NCBI GenBank assembly: GCA_946403215.1
Contig: CAMIZG010000001.1
Span: 81,289 to 145,288 of the forward strand
Length of the DNA stretch: 64,000 nt
Origin: an uncultured Bacteroidales bacterium
GTDB lineage: Bacteria > Bacteroidota > Bacteroidia > Bacteroidales > Paludibacteraceae
Direction of reading: 5' to 3'
A program made the translations under genes and the position numbers. The notes under the pieces were generated by a model, which was not told the origin of the DNA, ran no database searches, and saw only the letters and a program-made list of their open reading frames with translations. Below, piece by piece: positions 25,665 to 34,901 of the stretch. How positions within the stretch are numbered: the first letter of the stretch is position 1; each line of letters opens with the position of its first letter.

Positions 25665-27797
25665 TTAATTCCTGAACTTCAGCTCGCCTTCACGCAGTTC
25701 AACAATCACAGGTCTGTTCCTATCTACCTTGCCGGCAATAATACTCTTGCTCAGCTCGTTCAGTACCAATCGTTGCAGTGCTCTCTTCACCGGACGAGCA
25801 CCGAACTGCGGATCATAACCTTCCTTAGCTATATAATCAATTGCATCATCCGTTACGCGCAGATCGATTCCGCTCTCCATAAGCATCTTATGTACTCCGC
25901 CGATCTGCAGGCCTACAATGTCGCGGATCTGCTCCTCGTTGAGTGGCTGGAACATGATCGTCTCATCAATCCTATTCAGGAACTCCGGACGAATGGTCTG
26001 CCTCAACAATTCAAGCACCTGGTTGCGCGTTGTCTCAGTATCCACACCTTTCTCCGCGTTCTCGCGAATGAGTTGTGAGCCGAGGTTAGATGTCAAGATG
26101 ATCAGCGTGTTCTTGAAGTTCACCACGCGTCCCTTGTTATCGGTCAATCGGCCGTCATCCAGTACTTGCAGCAGTACGTTGAACACATCGGGGTGCGCTT
26201 TCTCTATCTCATCGAACAGCACTACGCTGTATGGCTTGCGCCTGATAGCTTCTGTCAGTTGTCCGCCTTCGTCGTAACCCACATATCCCGGAGGCGCACC
26301 GATCAGTCGGGTCGCGCTGAACTTCTCCTGATACTCGCTCATGTCGATACGCGTCATCATGTTCTCGTCATCGAACAGATAGTCCGCCAACGCTTTCGCC
26401 AGTTCCGTCTTGCCGACACCCGTTGTGCCGAGGAAGATAAACGAACCAATCGGTCGCTTCGGGTCTTGCAAGCCTGCACGGCTGCGGCGTATAGCATCGC
26501 TCACGGCCTCGATGGCTTCGTCCTGACCAACCACACGCTTGTGCAGCTCTTCTTCCAGATGCAATAACTTATCACGCTCCGACTGCATCATCTTCGTTAC
26601 AGGTATTCCTGTCCAGCGGGCTACTACCTCAGCGATATCATCTTCATCCACTTCCTCCTTAATAAGGCTGTCACCATTATCCATTGCGTGCAAGGCGTCT
26701 TGCGCGGCTTTGATATTTGCTTCGGCTTGCTTGATCTTGCCGTAGCGAATCTCTGCCACCTTACCATAGTTGCCTTCGCGTTCGGCTACTTCTGCTTCGT
26801 GCTTCATCTGCTCAATGCCGGCTTTCTCGTTCTGGATAGTGGCTATATAGCCCTTCTCCTTCGCCCAGCGAACTTCCAGATCGGATGATTTGGTTTTCAA
26901 AGTCTTGAGCTGTTCCTCGATGCCTGCAAGTTTCTCCTTGTCGTTCTCTCTCTTGATTGCCTCGCGCTCGATCTCCAACTGCTTAATCTGTCGGTCTAAG
27001 GCATCGAGCTCCTCCGGTTTGCTATCCACTTCCAGACGCAGCTTGGCTGCGGCTTCATCCACAAGGTCGATGGCTTTGTCCGGCAGGAAACGATCGGTGA
27101 TATAACGTGCACTTAAGGTGACAGCCGCAATCAGTGCATCATCCTTGATACGCACCTTGTGATGCGTCTCATAACGCTCCTTCAGTCCACGCAATATACT
27201 GATGGTTGCACTTTCATCCGGCTCGTCAATCATTACGATCTGGAAACGGCGTTCCAGGGCTTTGTCGGTCTCGAAGTATTTCTGGTACTCATTGAGCGTG
27301 GTGGCACCAATGGCGCGCAAGTCGCCACGTGCCAGTGCAGGTTTCAGGATGTTCGCCGCATCCATTGCGCCGGATGTCTTGCCTGCACCTACGAGCGTGT
27401 GTATCTCGTCAATGAACAAGATGATCTCACCAGCTGCGGCTGTCACCTCATTGATCACGCCTTTTAGTCGTTCCTCAAACTCGCCCTGATACTTAGCGCC
27501 GGCGATCAGCGCACCCATATCGAGGGAGTAGATCTTCTTGCGCTTCAGGTTCTCAGGCACGTCACCGCGTACAATTCGATGCGCCAAACCTTCGGCGATA
27601 GCGGTCTTACCCACACCGGGTTCGCCGATGAGGATAGGGTTGTTCTTCGTCCGGCGGGAGAGTATCTGCAGTACCCGCCTGATTTCATCATCTCGTCCAA
27701 TGACGGGGTCGAGTTTGCCTTGTGAAGCACGCTCGCACAGGTCGATAGCGTACTTCTTCAGGTTCTCATTGTTGGAATTGTTGTTTTGATAGTTCAT
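25665..27797 (-). CDS. clpB: ClpB-type disaggregase without N-terminal domain
   Basis: A 710-aa Hsp100 ATPase. It has both AAA+ modules: Walker [18 protein letters not shown] with [12 protein letters not shown], then [16 protein letters not shown] with [12 protein letters not shown]. Between them is the long coiled M-domain (about residues 245-370) that marks ClpB rather than ClpA or ClpC. Pore loops KYQGEF and GYVGYDEGG are present. Full ClpB is about 860 aa; here the protein starts right at the first ATPase ([20 protein letters not shown]), so the ~145-residue Clp_N substrate domain is absent. No lost piece is seen upstream. Confidence 0.93.
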   Translation of the reverse strand: MNYQNNNSNNENLKKYAIDLCERASQGKLDPVIGRDDEIRRVLQILSRRTKNNPILIGEPGVGKTAIAEGLAHRIVRGDVPENLKRKKIYSLDMGALIAGAKYQGEFEERLKGVINEVTAAAGEIILFIDEIHTLVGAGKTSGAMDAANILKPALARGDLRAIGATTLNEYQKYFETDKALERRFQIVMIDEPDESATISILRGLKERYETHHKVRIKDDALIAAVTLSARYITDRFLPDKAIDLVDEAAAKLRLEVDSKPEELDALDRQIKQLEIEREAIKRENDKEKLAGIEEQLKTLKTKSSDLEVRWAKEKGYIATIQNEKAGIEQMKHEAEVAEREGNYGKVAEIRYGKIKQAEANIKAAQDALHAMDNGDSLIKEEVDEDDIAEVVARWTGIPVTKMMQSERDKLLHLEEELHKRVVGQDEAIEAVSDAIRRSRAGLQDPKRPIGSFIFLGTTGVGKTELAKALADYLFDDENMMTRIDMSEYQEKFSATRLIGAPPGYVGYDEGGQLTEAIRRKPYSVVLFDEIEKAHPDVFNVLLQVLDDGRLTDNKGRVVNFKNTLIILTSNLGSQLIRENAEKGVDTETTRNQVLELLRQTIRPEFLNRIDETIMFQPLNEEQIRDIVGLQIGGVHKMLMESGIDLRVTDDAIDYIAKEGYDPQFGARPVKRALQRLVLNELSKSIIAGKVDRNRPVIVELREGELKFRN

Positions 27798-27916
27798 AGT
27801 ATTTGGTCTTTAAATTGTTAGTCTTTTTTTCGTGATACCGTGATGCCATGATGCAGGAATCACTTCATAGTGAACACTTCAAAGAATATACCAAACCCAT
27901 ACGGACTGACAAAATG

Positions 27917-27947
27917 GCAGTCGGAGGCAATTGGTGCCCCCGACTGC
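27917..27947 (-). terminator. Terminator-like hairpin after the ushA-like gene
   Basis: GCAGTCGGAGGCA and TGCCCCCGACTGC pair with one mismatch around a 5-base loop. On the - strand it is followed by CATTTTGTC. It lies between the ushA-like gene and clpB, both on the - strand. Confidence 0.65.
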
Positions 27948-28006
27948 TGATGTTGGTTTGTTATCTGTAAAATGTCAGTTATTCCCTATTCGCTGTTCCC
28001 CAGTCA

Positions 28007-29644
28007 CTACCTGATAGTGATTCGCCCTTGCGGTTGGCGGTACGCTTCGTCCACTTGCTCACCCATTGCACGTATGTATGAGCAAACGGCTTCTACGTCA
28101 TTCAGCGGTTCGCCGCAAACGGGCTGCACATGCATCTTTGCAAAGGTGCCTGACGCACCGGAGCAGGCGATGATGTAACTCTGTCCGCCGATAGTGTAAG
28201 TAGCCTCGGGATCAACAGCCTGCCATGTGCCTTTCTGTTCGTAAGGAAGCTTTCCTTGTTCGCCTTCTGCAGGCACGAATATTTCGGCGTTCACTATCCT
28301 GCGCGTCTTGCCAACGCCATCGAACATGCGGTTCTCGTTCCATAGTACGGATGTCGGCACGCGCGTGTCAACTGTGTAGCGCAGTCCGCTCACGTGCATA
28401 AAGTCGCCATTTTCCAGCGGCAAAGCGGCTACACCAACCTCCAAGGCGTCCAGCAGTTGCTGACCGGTGCACTCCACTATGCGCATCGTGTTGTTGAATG
28501 GCCACACACTGACTATATCTCCGAAGGTGATCGTCTCGTTGTACACTCCGGCACGCAATCCTCCGCCGTTGCATACGCCGATGTTCGCGCCGGTAGTGTA
28601 ACGTGCTACGTCAGCCATCAGGTCACCCAAGTTCGTCTCCTGCTTGCGCACAAGGCGGTTGTTCTGTGCGTCGCGGTCGGTCAACGCAAATGCCGTGGTT
28701 CCTATGGGGGCACTCACTCGTGCTTCCAACTCTTGCTGAATAGCCAGGATAGTGTCTTGTACGGCTTGGTTCACATGTGTGCACTTGGTTATAGGCAGCA
28801 ACTCATTGGTCAGGTTGTTGTTCTTGTCAATGGTTATTCGTCCGATATACGCAAACTTCGTTGCAGCAGATGCAAGCGTTACGCTATCACCGCGGTCGTT
28901 CGCCAACCGCTCGTTGAGCAGGTGATGCGCATGTCCATCCAGCACGATGTCTATGCCATGGGTGGCGGCAATCAGTCCACGCGAGTAAGCGACCTCAGGA
29001 TCATCGCCTAAGTGCGAGAGCACGATGATGATTTCCGCACCCTCACCGCGTGCGGCATCCACGGCTGCTTGTACGCGCTCATATGTATCGGTCTGGTGGA
29101 AGTCATACAGTAGGTTACCCTCGTCGTCAATGAAATATGTAGGTGTAGATGAGCGGAACGTAGATGGTGTAGCTACACCAACAAATCCTACCTTTGTGCT
29201 ACCGAACTTCTTTACAGCGTAAGCCGGATACAGGTCAACCTCTTCAATCTGTCCGTCCTCGCCGACACCTGTGATGCGTGAGAAGTTGCAGCACAGCGTT
29301 GTGCCGGTTAGTATCTGCGACAGATGCTCCATCTGCGGAACAGTGTAGTCAAACTCATGATTGCCTACCGTCAGATAGTCGTAGCCTACCGCATTCATGA
29401 TGCGTACTACTGCCTCACCTTCCGTAAGGCTGCCTACCGTATTGCCTTGTGCAAAATCGCCGCAACTGACAACTGCCACGTAGGGCGTGTTTTGCTTCTC
29501 CGCATCGCGCTGGCCTGCCATCCTGGCGTAACCTTCAACGGCACAGTGCACATCGTTCTCATACAGAATAACAATAGGCTGCGTACGCTGGCAGGCTGCC
29601 AACAGAGCAACCAAACAAATTAGTAATAGATTCTTCAGTTTCAT
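28007..29644 (-). CDS. UshA-like 5'-nucleotidase/2',3'-cyclic phosphodiesterase lipoprotein
   Basis: A 545-aa metallophosphatase. From ATG 29644 it has a lipoprotein signal, KNLLLICLVALLAACQ, with the lipobox Cys. The N-terminal domain has the metal motifs ILYENDVHCAVEG, VVSCGDFAQGN, TVGNHEFDY and VLDGHAHH, and the C-terminal domain has NLGDLMADVARYTTGANIGV and FGDIVSVWPFNNTM of the 5_nucleotid_C family. The first metal motif reads ENDVH rather than TNDxH. It should hydrolyse nucleotides outside the inner membrane for salvage. The track start (29662) would precede the signal. Confidence 0.9.
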   Translation of the reverse strand: MKLKNLLLICLVALLAACQRTQPIVILYENDVHCAVEGYARMAGQRDAEKQNTPYVAVVSCGDFAQGNTVGSLTEGEAVVRIMNAVGYDYLTVGNHEFDYTVPQMEHLSQILTGTTLCCNFSRITGVGEDGQIEEVDLYPAYAVKKFGSTKVGFVGVATPSTFRSSTPTYFIDDEGNLLYDFHQTDTYERVQAAVDAARGEGAEIIIVLSHLGDDPEVAYSRGLIAATHGIDIVLDGHAHHLLNERLANDRGDSVTLASAATKFAYIGRITIDKNNNLTNELLPITKCTHVNQAVQDTILAIQQELEARVSAPIGTTAFALTDRDAQNNRLVRKQETNLGDLMADVARYTTGANIGVCNGGGLRAGVYNETITFGDIVSVWPFNNTMRIVECTGQQLLDALEVGVAALPLENGDFMHVSGLRYTVDTRVPTSVLWNENRMFDGVGKTRRIVNAEIFVPAEGEQGKLPYEQKGTWQAVDPEATYTIGGQSYIIACSGASGTFAKMHVQPVCGEPLNDVEAVCSYIRAMGEQVDEAYRQPQGRITIR

Positions 29645-29650
29645 ATATCT

Positions 29651-29678
29651 ATCAATAGTCAATTATCAATTATCAACT
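29651..29678. repeat. Heptanucleotide repeat at the junction of the GSCFA and ushA-like genes
   Basis: Four 7-base units, ATCAATA, GTCAATT, ATCAATT, ATCAACT, span the stop of the GSCFA gene and encode its last residues (QLIIDN on the - strand). Confidence 0.75.
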
Positions 29679-30495
29679 GCCTGTGCTGGGATCTTTTCCA
29701 CTCTTTGTGCTTGATTTGCATCTGAGCCATGGTTTGTGGCGAGATGAATGTGTCGCATAATCTGTCCCATAAATATTCCACTGCGGCTTTTGACGGATGA
29801 ACCAGGTCGTCGGCGTAGAACCGGTAGTCGCGTAGTTCATCCAGTACAATCTCATAGGCGGGGAAGTAAGTCACTTGCTGGGGGCACTCTTGCTTGAGTT
29901 GCTCAATGGCCAGCAGCAGGATGGCTTTGCTCAATTGGTTCTGGTGCAATCCGTCGCGTTGGTGACGGATAGGGCTGACGGTGAACACCCAGTGCTTGTC
30001 AGGCATCGTGCGGATGAGTGGCCGCCAGGCAGTCACAATCTGCTCTACGCTTAGTCTCTCTCTCGTGAACTCGTGCTCCGGCAACTTGTGGCAGTTGGCA
30101 ACCACCTGTCCGGCGCGGTAATAGACGTATGATGTGCCGAACGTAACAAACACAACCTCTGCCTGCTCAAGGCTTTGATGCAGTTCTGCTTGCGCCAGCA
30201 GACAATTCCTTAGTACCTGTTCGCTGTCTTTGCCCGAGAATGAACTGTGGTGAGCCATCGAATGGAACAACCCCTCGTGTTCCACAATCTCCATCTGCAT
30301 ATCTCCGTTCAGCGACTGAACGATGGACAATGGGTTGTACAGCACACCGGTAGGGTTAATGGTGGCGTGCAGGCCATACGACTGCATCTGCTGACCTATA
30401 TTGTCCGTGAAGCATGAACCGATGAGTAGGATCTTGCTATCCTGTGTTATCTGCCATGGACTCTTAGAAATTTCTATCTCTGTGCGCCACTTCAT
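29659..30495 (-). CDS. GSCFA-domain protein
   Basis: A 278-aa protein of the GSCFA family, named after the motif seen here as KILLIGSCFTDNIGQQM. Other conserved pieces are HATINPTGVLYNPLSI, EVVFVTFGTSYVYY, HKLPEHEFTRERLS and FTVSPIRHQRDGLHQNQLSK, with a C-terminal ADDLVHPSKAAVEYLW. The GSC...DxxHP arrangement is like an SGNH-type hydrolase, but the family's substrate is not known. It lies between the T9SS plug gene and the nucleotidase, probably as one operon. Confidence 0.88.
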   Translation of the reverse strand: MKWRTEIEISKSPWQITQDSKILLIGSCFTDNIGQQMQSYGLHATINPTGVLYNPLSIVQSLNGDMQMEIVEHEGLFHSMAHHSSFSGKDSEQVLRNCLLAQAELHQSLEQAEVVFVTFGTSYVYYRAGQVVANCHKLPEHEFTRERLSVEQIVTAWRPLIRTMPDKHWVFTVSPIRHQRDGLHQNQLSKAILLLAIEQLKQECPQQVTYFPAYEIVLDELRDYRFYADDLVHPSKAAVEYLWDRLCDTFISPQTMAQMQIKHKEWKRSQHRQLIIDN

Positions 30496-30520
30496 TTTTC
30501 ACTTTTTACCTTTCAATTTT
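30493..30520. repeat. Heptanucleotide repeat at the DUF5103/GSCFA junction
   Basis: CATTTTT, CACTTTT, TACCTTT, CAATTTT are consecutive 7-base units covering the GSCFA start codon and the stop and last codons of the plug-protein gene. Confidence 0.7.
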
Positions 30521-31807
30521 CTTTACTCCTACCAATCGTTCGTATCGTGCACCGAAAGGTTTGTAATAAACGTAAATGGTATACTCGTTGCGTGTCTCCC
30601 AGTGTGATCCTTCGGTACGCAACTGCGTGGCTTGCTGTGCGCCTTTGGGCACGAACCAGTACTGGTAGTCGTAGCCGCCTTGCTTGATTGGTGCGGTCAG
30701 GTAATAGCACTTGCGCTCGCTGTCGTACTCCATCCTGTTGCGCAGACTCAACTTGTTGCCGAACAAATCTCCCCCCACATATACAGCCCCGTCGAAGAAT
30801 GGACGGTCGGCGTGTAGCGCCCAATGTACCCACATATACTCCGCCTCTGTCTCTACGTCCTGCACCCGCTCTGCATTCACGCGGAACTGGCCGTTGACGT
30901 CGAACTCATGCGAGTAGGGCTCGTTGGCGCACAGCTCGTCGGGGTTGAGTAACACATGGTAGTCCCCCATCTCATATACTACGCGGTCAATACCTGTGCC
31001 GGCAAAGTACGTGGAGTAGGCATCAAAGTGATGGTATTCGCTACCGCCCTCAAAGATTAGCGGACGGCAATGTTGCCAGCGTAATGTCTTGCCGTCAACA
31101 AACGTCGATTGAGGAGCTACGACTTGATTGTCGGTGCGACCGTTCTGCTGTATAACGACAAAGTAGTCATCGCGCAGGTTCGTGCTGCGACCGTCGGTCT
31201 GAACCTCCAGTTCAAGCTGTTGGTATCGACCGCTCAACTCAATATCAGTTGTGGAAAGCACCTGTCCGTCAATGCGCACGTTCGCCTCCGAGACGTATAT
31301 GGGTACGCGCGCGATGGTGTAATCCGTGTTGCCGTCGGCGTATATGAGTATCTCGTAGCGTCCGCTCAGTTTGATATGCATTTCTTCGTTCGGGAAGGTG
31401 AAGCGGTAATGGGTATAGACTTGCTGCGTGTTTAGCGATGGAGCGTAGTCTGTTATATCCTGTGTGCTGAAACCGTCAAGGTACTCAACCGATGCCAATC
31501 CATCTGGTTTGCCTTGTGCATCGCAGTGTAATACGGTGTAGGTGTACTGCTTGAAGTCCTGGCTCATCTCATCGAAACTGATCTCTAATACATGCCCGTC
31601 GGCATCTCCTTCGGCGCCCATGGGTTCGGTTTCGCTGATGGTGGCGGAGTGGAGTACTGGTCGGTTGGGCATGGAGTATGGTTCGCCGGTCTCTGCGCTC
31701 AGGTACTGCACACGCAGAGTACGAATCTCGCTGCTATAGACAATACTGACACTTGCGCACAACAGTACGCAGATGCTTAAAATATGCAGTTGTAAACTAC
31801 GACGCAC
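30506..31807 (-). CDS. Type IX secretion system plug protein (DUF5103)
   Basis: A 433-aa exported protein. It starts with GTG at 31807 and has a signal peptide (LHILSICVLLCASVSIVYSS). The family pattern is clear: IRTLRVQYLSAETGEPYSMP, LEISFDEMSQDFKQYTYTVL, a YTHYRFTFPNEEMHIKLSGR-like strand, VYVGGDLFGNK and the late GGYDYQYWFVPK. In T9SS, this protein plugs the SprA translocon channel on the periplasmic side. It supports the presence of a working T9SS, consistent with the secreted proteins in this window. Confidence 0.88.
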   Translation of the reverse strand: MRRSLQLHILSICVLLCASVSIVYSSEIRTLRVQYLSAETGEPYSMPNRPVLHSATISETEPMGAEGDADGHVLEISFDEMSQDFKQYTYTVLHCDAQGKPDGLASVEYLDGFSTQDITDYAPSLNTQQVYTHYRFTFPNEEMHIKLSGRYEILIYADGNTDYTIARVPIYVSEANVRIDGQVLSTTDIELSGRYQQLELEVQTDGRSTNLRDDYFVVIQQNGRTDNQVVAPQSTFVDGKTLRWQHCRPLIFEGGSEYHHFDAYSTYFAGTGIDRVVYEMGDYHVLLNPDELCANEPYSHEFDVNGQFRVNAERVQDVETEAEYMWVHWALHADRPFFDGAVYVGGDLFGNKLSLRNRMEYDSERKCYYLTAPIKQGGYDYQYWFVPKGAQQATQLRTEGSHWETRNEYTIYVYYKPFGARYERLVGVKKIER

Positions 31808-31885
31808 GTTGAGTGTTTAATTTGTATAGTGGAGATACAAAAATTATTCCAAAAATGCCAAACATCTGCTTTTTTTGTAAAATAA

Positions 31886-31917
31886 TTTGCAAATATCAAT
31901 TTTTTGTAGTACTTTTG
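31886..31917 (+). promoter_or_regulatory. Bacteroidetes-type promoter for tRNA-Thr
   Basis: TTTG at 31886-31889, 20-bp spacer, TACTTTTG at 31910-31917. Transcription would start near 31924, about 137 nt before the mature tRNA, leaving a long 5' leader to be removed. Confidence 0.75.
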
Positions 31918-32060
31918 CATCCGCTTTGGGCAAAACATTTTTCCGTTTGCACTCTCTCGGGATGTAAAATAGCGGGGCGTATGCTGCCCGAAGAGCGAAG
32001 GCACGTGTCTCCTTTGTGTTGCTATGCGACACCCGACGCGACCGCGTTGCCGAACGCTCA

Positions 32061-32133
<73 letters not shown>

Positions 32134-32142
32134 CAAAAGAGA

Positions 32143-32168
32143 GAAGCACCAAATCAGGTGCTTCTTTT
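32143..32168 (+). terminator. Rho-independent terminator after tRNA-Thr
   Basis: GAAGCACC, loop AAATCA, GGTGCTTC, then TTTT. It lies ten bases after the tRNA and just before the lptG-like stop codon on the other strand. Confidence 0.85.
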
Positions 32169-32170
32169 CT

Positions 32171-33313
32171 TTATCGTCTGACGCGTAGATAAAGGACAAA
32201 CGCAATACTGAGGAAGACGATGTTTGGTAGCCAGACACTCATGAACGGCGACATTACGCCTGATACGGAAAACGTAGTACTGACTGTCGAGAATAGGATG
32301 TACAATGCCGTCAGCGTGACACCTATGCCGAGGTTCTTGCCCATTCCTCCGCGCACCTTCTTACTGGAGAGAGTGACGCCTAGAAGAGTCATTATAAAAG
32401 CGCCCAAAGGCCCGGCAAAGCGCGTGTACCACTCTGTCTCAAATGCTTTGACATTACCCGCCCCGCGTTCGCGGAGTTTCTGTATATGCTTATATAGATC
32501 CGTGTTGTTCATCTGTTGCGCTTGCTCGGCGGTATAGAACATTTCTTCGGGCAGCACGGCTATGATGGTGTCTTTCTTCTCGCCTTGCACCAATGTCTCG
32601 CGCATACCGTCGAACTGGCGTTCCGTGAAATTCTCCAACCGCCATGTGTATCCGTCAATATGGCGAATGCGCTCTGCAATGATGCGTTGCGTGAGTGTCT
32701 TGTCATCAAAGTGCTCAAGTGCAGCGCGATAGCCCATCCGGGTGCGCATCTGGAAACTCTCGATATAAAGCACAGTACCTTTATCAACCATCAGTCGGAC
32801 ATTACGTGCGTTTTCGCGTGTGAACTTCTGAACGTATTTGTCGGTGAACGTAAGCATCTTCTCTGTGGAGCGCGGGATAACCCATCCGCCCAGAGCAAAC
32901 GAGAATGCAAACAGGAAGGTGGCGGTCACCAGGTAAGGACGCAGGAAACGCTCATAACTCACTCCGGCAGCCAGAATAGCAATGACCTCGCTGTTGCCTG
33001 CCATCTTTGAAGTGAAGAAGATCACCGAAATGAAGATAAACAACTGACTGAACATGTCCAGGTAGTACGGCAGGAAGTTCAGATAGTAGTCAAACACAAT
33101 CTCCCGCAGCGGCACCTGGTTTTCATAGAAGTCATCCATCTTCTCCGTCAGGTCGAACACTATGGCTATACTCAAGATGAGCACGATTGAAAGAAAGAAC
33201 GTGCTCAGGAATTTCTTGATAATATACCAATCTAACCTTTTCAAAATTCTTATTGCTGATTTCTGACGGCTTATAGCCTTTGTTTCAGTTGCGGCAAGAG
33301 GTCGGCTTTCCAT
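32171..33313 (-). CDS. lptG: LptF/LptG family permease (LptG-like)
   Basis: A YjgP/YjgQ-family inner-membrane protein with two membrane spans near the N-terminus, more at the C-terminus and a large periplasmic domain between. LDWYIIKKFLSTFFLSIVLI and FDLTEKMDDFYEN are typical of the LptG side. It forms the LptBFG exporter that extracts LPS from the inner membrane. The listed ATG gives 380 aa and overlaps tgt by 43 bp. The first 20 residues look unrelated to the family and include a repeat-derived piece (SRQKSAIR); a TTG at 33244 (357 aa) may be the true start. Confidence 0.85.
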   Translation of the reverse strand: MESRPLAATETKAISRQKSAIRILKRLDWYIIKKFLSTFFLSIVLILSIAIVFDLTEKMDDFYENQVPLREIVFDYYLNFLPYYLDMFSQLFIFISVIFFTSKMAGNSEVIAILAAGVSYERFLRPYLVTATFLFAFSFALGGWVIPRSTEKMLTFTDKYVQKFTRENARNVRLMVDKGTVLYIESFQMRTRMGYRAALEHFDDKTLTQRIIAERIRHIDGYTWRLENFTERQFDGMRETLVQGEKKDTIIAVLPEEMFYTAEQAQQMNNTDLYKHIQKLRERGAGNVKAFETEWYTRFAGPLGAFIMTLLGVTLSSKKVRGGMGKNLGIGVTLTALYILFSTVSTTFSVSGVMSPFMSVWLPNIVFLSIAFVLYLRVRR

Positions 33314-34404
33314 GTATGGAAATCGCCGGCGAGAATATGCTTGCGGGCTTCGTCTACCAGATGCAGGTAGAATGCCACGTTATGGATGCTCAGTATCTGC
33401 AATCCGAGCATCTCCTGCGCATGTATAAGATGGCGCACATATGCTCGCGTGTACGCATGGTCGACGAGTGAGGTGCCTGCCGGATCCAATTCGCTGAAGT
33501 CATCTTCCCACTTCTTGTTCCTCAGGTTCATCACGCCGTTCATTGTGAAGATCATCCCGTTGCGGCCGTTGCGGGTGGGCATCACGCAGTCGAACATATC
33601 CACACCGCGCTCGATGGCTTCCAGGATGTTCCACGGCGTACCCACACCCATCAAGTAGCGGGGTTTATTCTCGGGCAGTATATCGTTAACCACCTCAATC
33701 ATCTCATACATCGTCTGCTCCGGTTCGCCTACCGCCAGCCCGCCTATGGCATAGCCATCGCGGTCGAGGTCACGCAGACGCTTGGCGGCTTCCTGCCTGA
33801 GGTCTGCGTAAGTGCAGCCCTGCACTATCGGGAACAGGTGCTGCTTGTAGCCATACAGGTCATCTGTGCCATCAAATCGCGCAATGCATCGGTCGAGCCA
33901 GCGGTGCGTGCGGTGCATCGAATCAGTGGCGTAGGTGCGGTCGGCTGTACCCGGGCAGCACTCATCAAACGCCATCATGATATCCGCACCAATCAGTCGC
34001 TCTATATCCATCACACCCTCCGGCGTGAAGAACAGCTTGCGGCCGTCAATGTGGCTGGAGAACTTCACGCCCTCGTCGGTCATCTTCCTCAGGTCAGTCA
34101 GTGAGAACACCTGAAACCCGCCCGAGTCTGTCAGGATAGGATGCGTCCAACCTTCGAACTTGTGCAAGCCTCCTGCGCGGTTGAGGATATCCGTACCGGG
34201 ACGCAGGTATAGATGGTAGGTGTTGCCTAATATGATCTGCGCATGGATATCATCCTCCAGCTCATGGCGGTGGATGCCTTTGACCGTGCCGACCGTACCC
34301 ACAGGCATGAAGATAGGGGTGAGGATATCGCCATGGTCAGTATGAATAACACCGGCACGCGCTCCGACGGCTTGTGGCTGGGAATGTAGTTCGAAGAAAC
34401 TCAT
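33271..34404 (-). CDS. tgt: Queuine tRNA-ribosyltransferase
   Basis: A 377-aa enzyme that exchanges guanine-34 for a queuine precursor in GUN-anticodon tRNAs. ATG 34404 (SFFELHSQPQAVGARAGVIH) is preferred over 34413. Motifs are MPVGTVGTVKGIHRHEL, IILGNTYHLYLRPG, the catalytic-region ILTDSGGFQVFSL, GGLAVGEPEQTMYEM and VDMFDCVMPTRNGRNG, with the second catalytic Asp. The zinc-binding CxxCxxC(H) segment near the C-terminus is not present in its usual form, so metal binding should be checked. Confidence 0.93.
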   Translation of the reverse strand: MSFFELHSQPQAVGARAGVIHTDHGDILTPIFMPVGTVGTVKGIHRHELEDDIHAQIILGNTYHLYLRPGTDILNRAGGLHKFEGWTHPILTDSGGFQVFSLTDLRKMTDEGVKFSSHIDGRKLFFTPEGVMDIERLIGADIMMAFDECCPGTADRTYATDSMHRTHRWLDRCIARFDGTDDLYGYKQHLFPIVQGCTYADLRQEAAKRLRDLDRDGYAIGGLAVGEPEQTMYEMIEVVNDILPENKPRYLMGVGTPWNILEAIERGVDMFDCVMPTRNGRNGMIFTMNGVMNLRNKKWEDDFSELDPAGTSLVDHAYTRAYVRHLIHAQEMLGLQILSIHNVAFYLHLVDEARKHILAGDFHTWKADLLPQLKQRL

Positions 34405-34405
34405 A

Positions 34406-34445
34406 CTAGTCATCTAGCTGTCTAGTCGTCTAGTTGACTAGCTTA
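34406..34445. repeat. Octanucleotide repeat between tgt and panD
   Basis: Five 8-base units: CTAGTCAT, CTAGCTGT, CTAGTCGT, CTAGTTGA, CTAGCTTA. They fill the 25-bp gap and encode the last codons and stop of panD. Confidence 0.85.
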
Positions 34446-34777
34446 TTGTTAACGGGAAACACTATTGCGGGCTTGAAATCCTTGGTCTCCTCAGGTGTCA
34501 TCAAGGCATAAGCCATGATGATAACCGTGTCGCCCACGTGCACCAGATGGGCTGCTGCACCGTTGATGCAGATGCATCCGCTGCCACGCTTGCCGGGGAT
34601 AACGTAGGTCTCCAGACGTGCACCGTTGGTGTTATCCACCACTTGCACCCGTTCGCCGGCAAAGATATTGGCGGCTTCCATCATGTCCTGGTCGATAGTG
34701 ATACTACCCACGTACTCCAGGTTCGCTTCGGTAACCTGAACGCGGTGGATCTTCGATTTGAGTATTTGTAAAAACAT
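34430..34777 (-). CDS. panD: Aspartate 1-decarboxylase
   Basis: A 115-aa proenzyme that makes beta-alanine for pantothenate and CoA. Start ATG 34777 gives [20 protein letters not shown]; the self-cleavage site is in YVGSITID (Gly-Ser, pyruvoyl formed from Ser25). Other conserved parts are [20 protein letters not shown] and [19 protein letters not shown]. Length is typical. The track start at 34801 is unlikely because it falls at the expected transcription start. Confidence 0.96.
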   Translation of the reverse strand: MFLQILKSKIHRVQVTEANLEYVGSITIDQDMMEAANIFAGERVQVVDNTNGARLETYVIPGKRGSGCICINGAAAHLVHVGDTVIIMAYALMTPEETKDFKPAIVFPVNNKLVN

Positions 34778-34811
34778 AGTTCTGTTGGTGCCAGCGCACA
34801 TTTTGCAAATG

Positions 34812-34843
34812 CAAAATTACAAAAATTACAGCATATTTGCAAA
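34812..34843 (-). promoter_or_regulatory. Bacteroidetes-type promoter for panD
   Basis: On the - strand TTTG (34843-34840), 20-bp spacer and TAATTTTG (34819-34812). Transcription would start near 34805 and the leader would be about 28 nt. It may also drive tgt and lptG. Confidence 0.75.
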
Positions 34844-34901
34844 TTTACGCAGCAAAATCCTGCTATTTGCCCTTATCTGCGCCTTACTTGTCAAATCCGT
34901 T

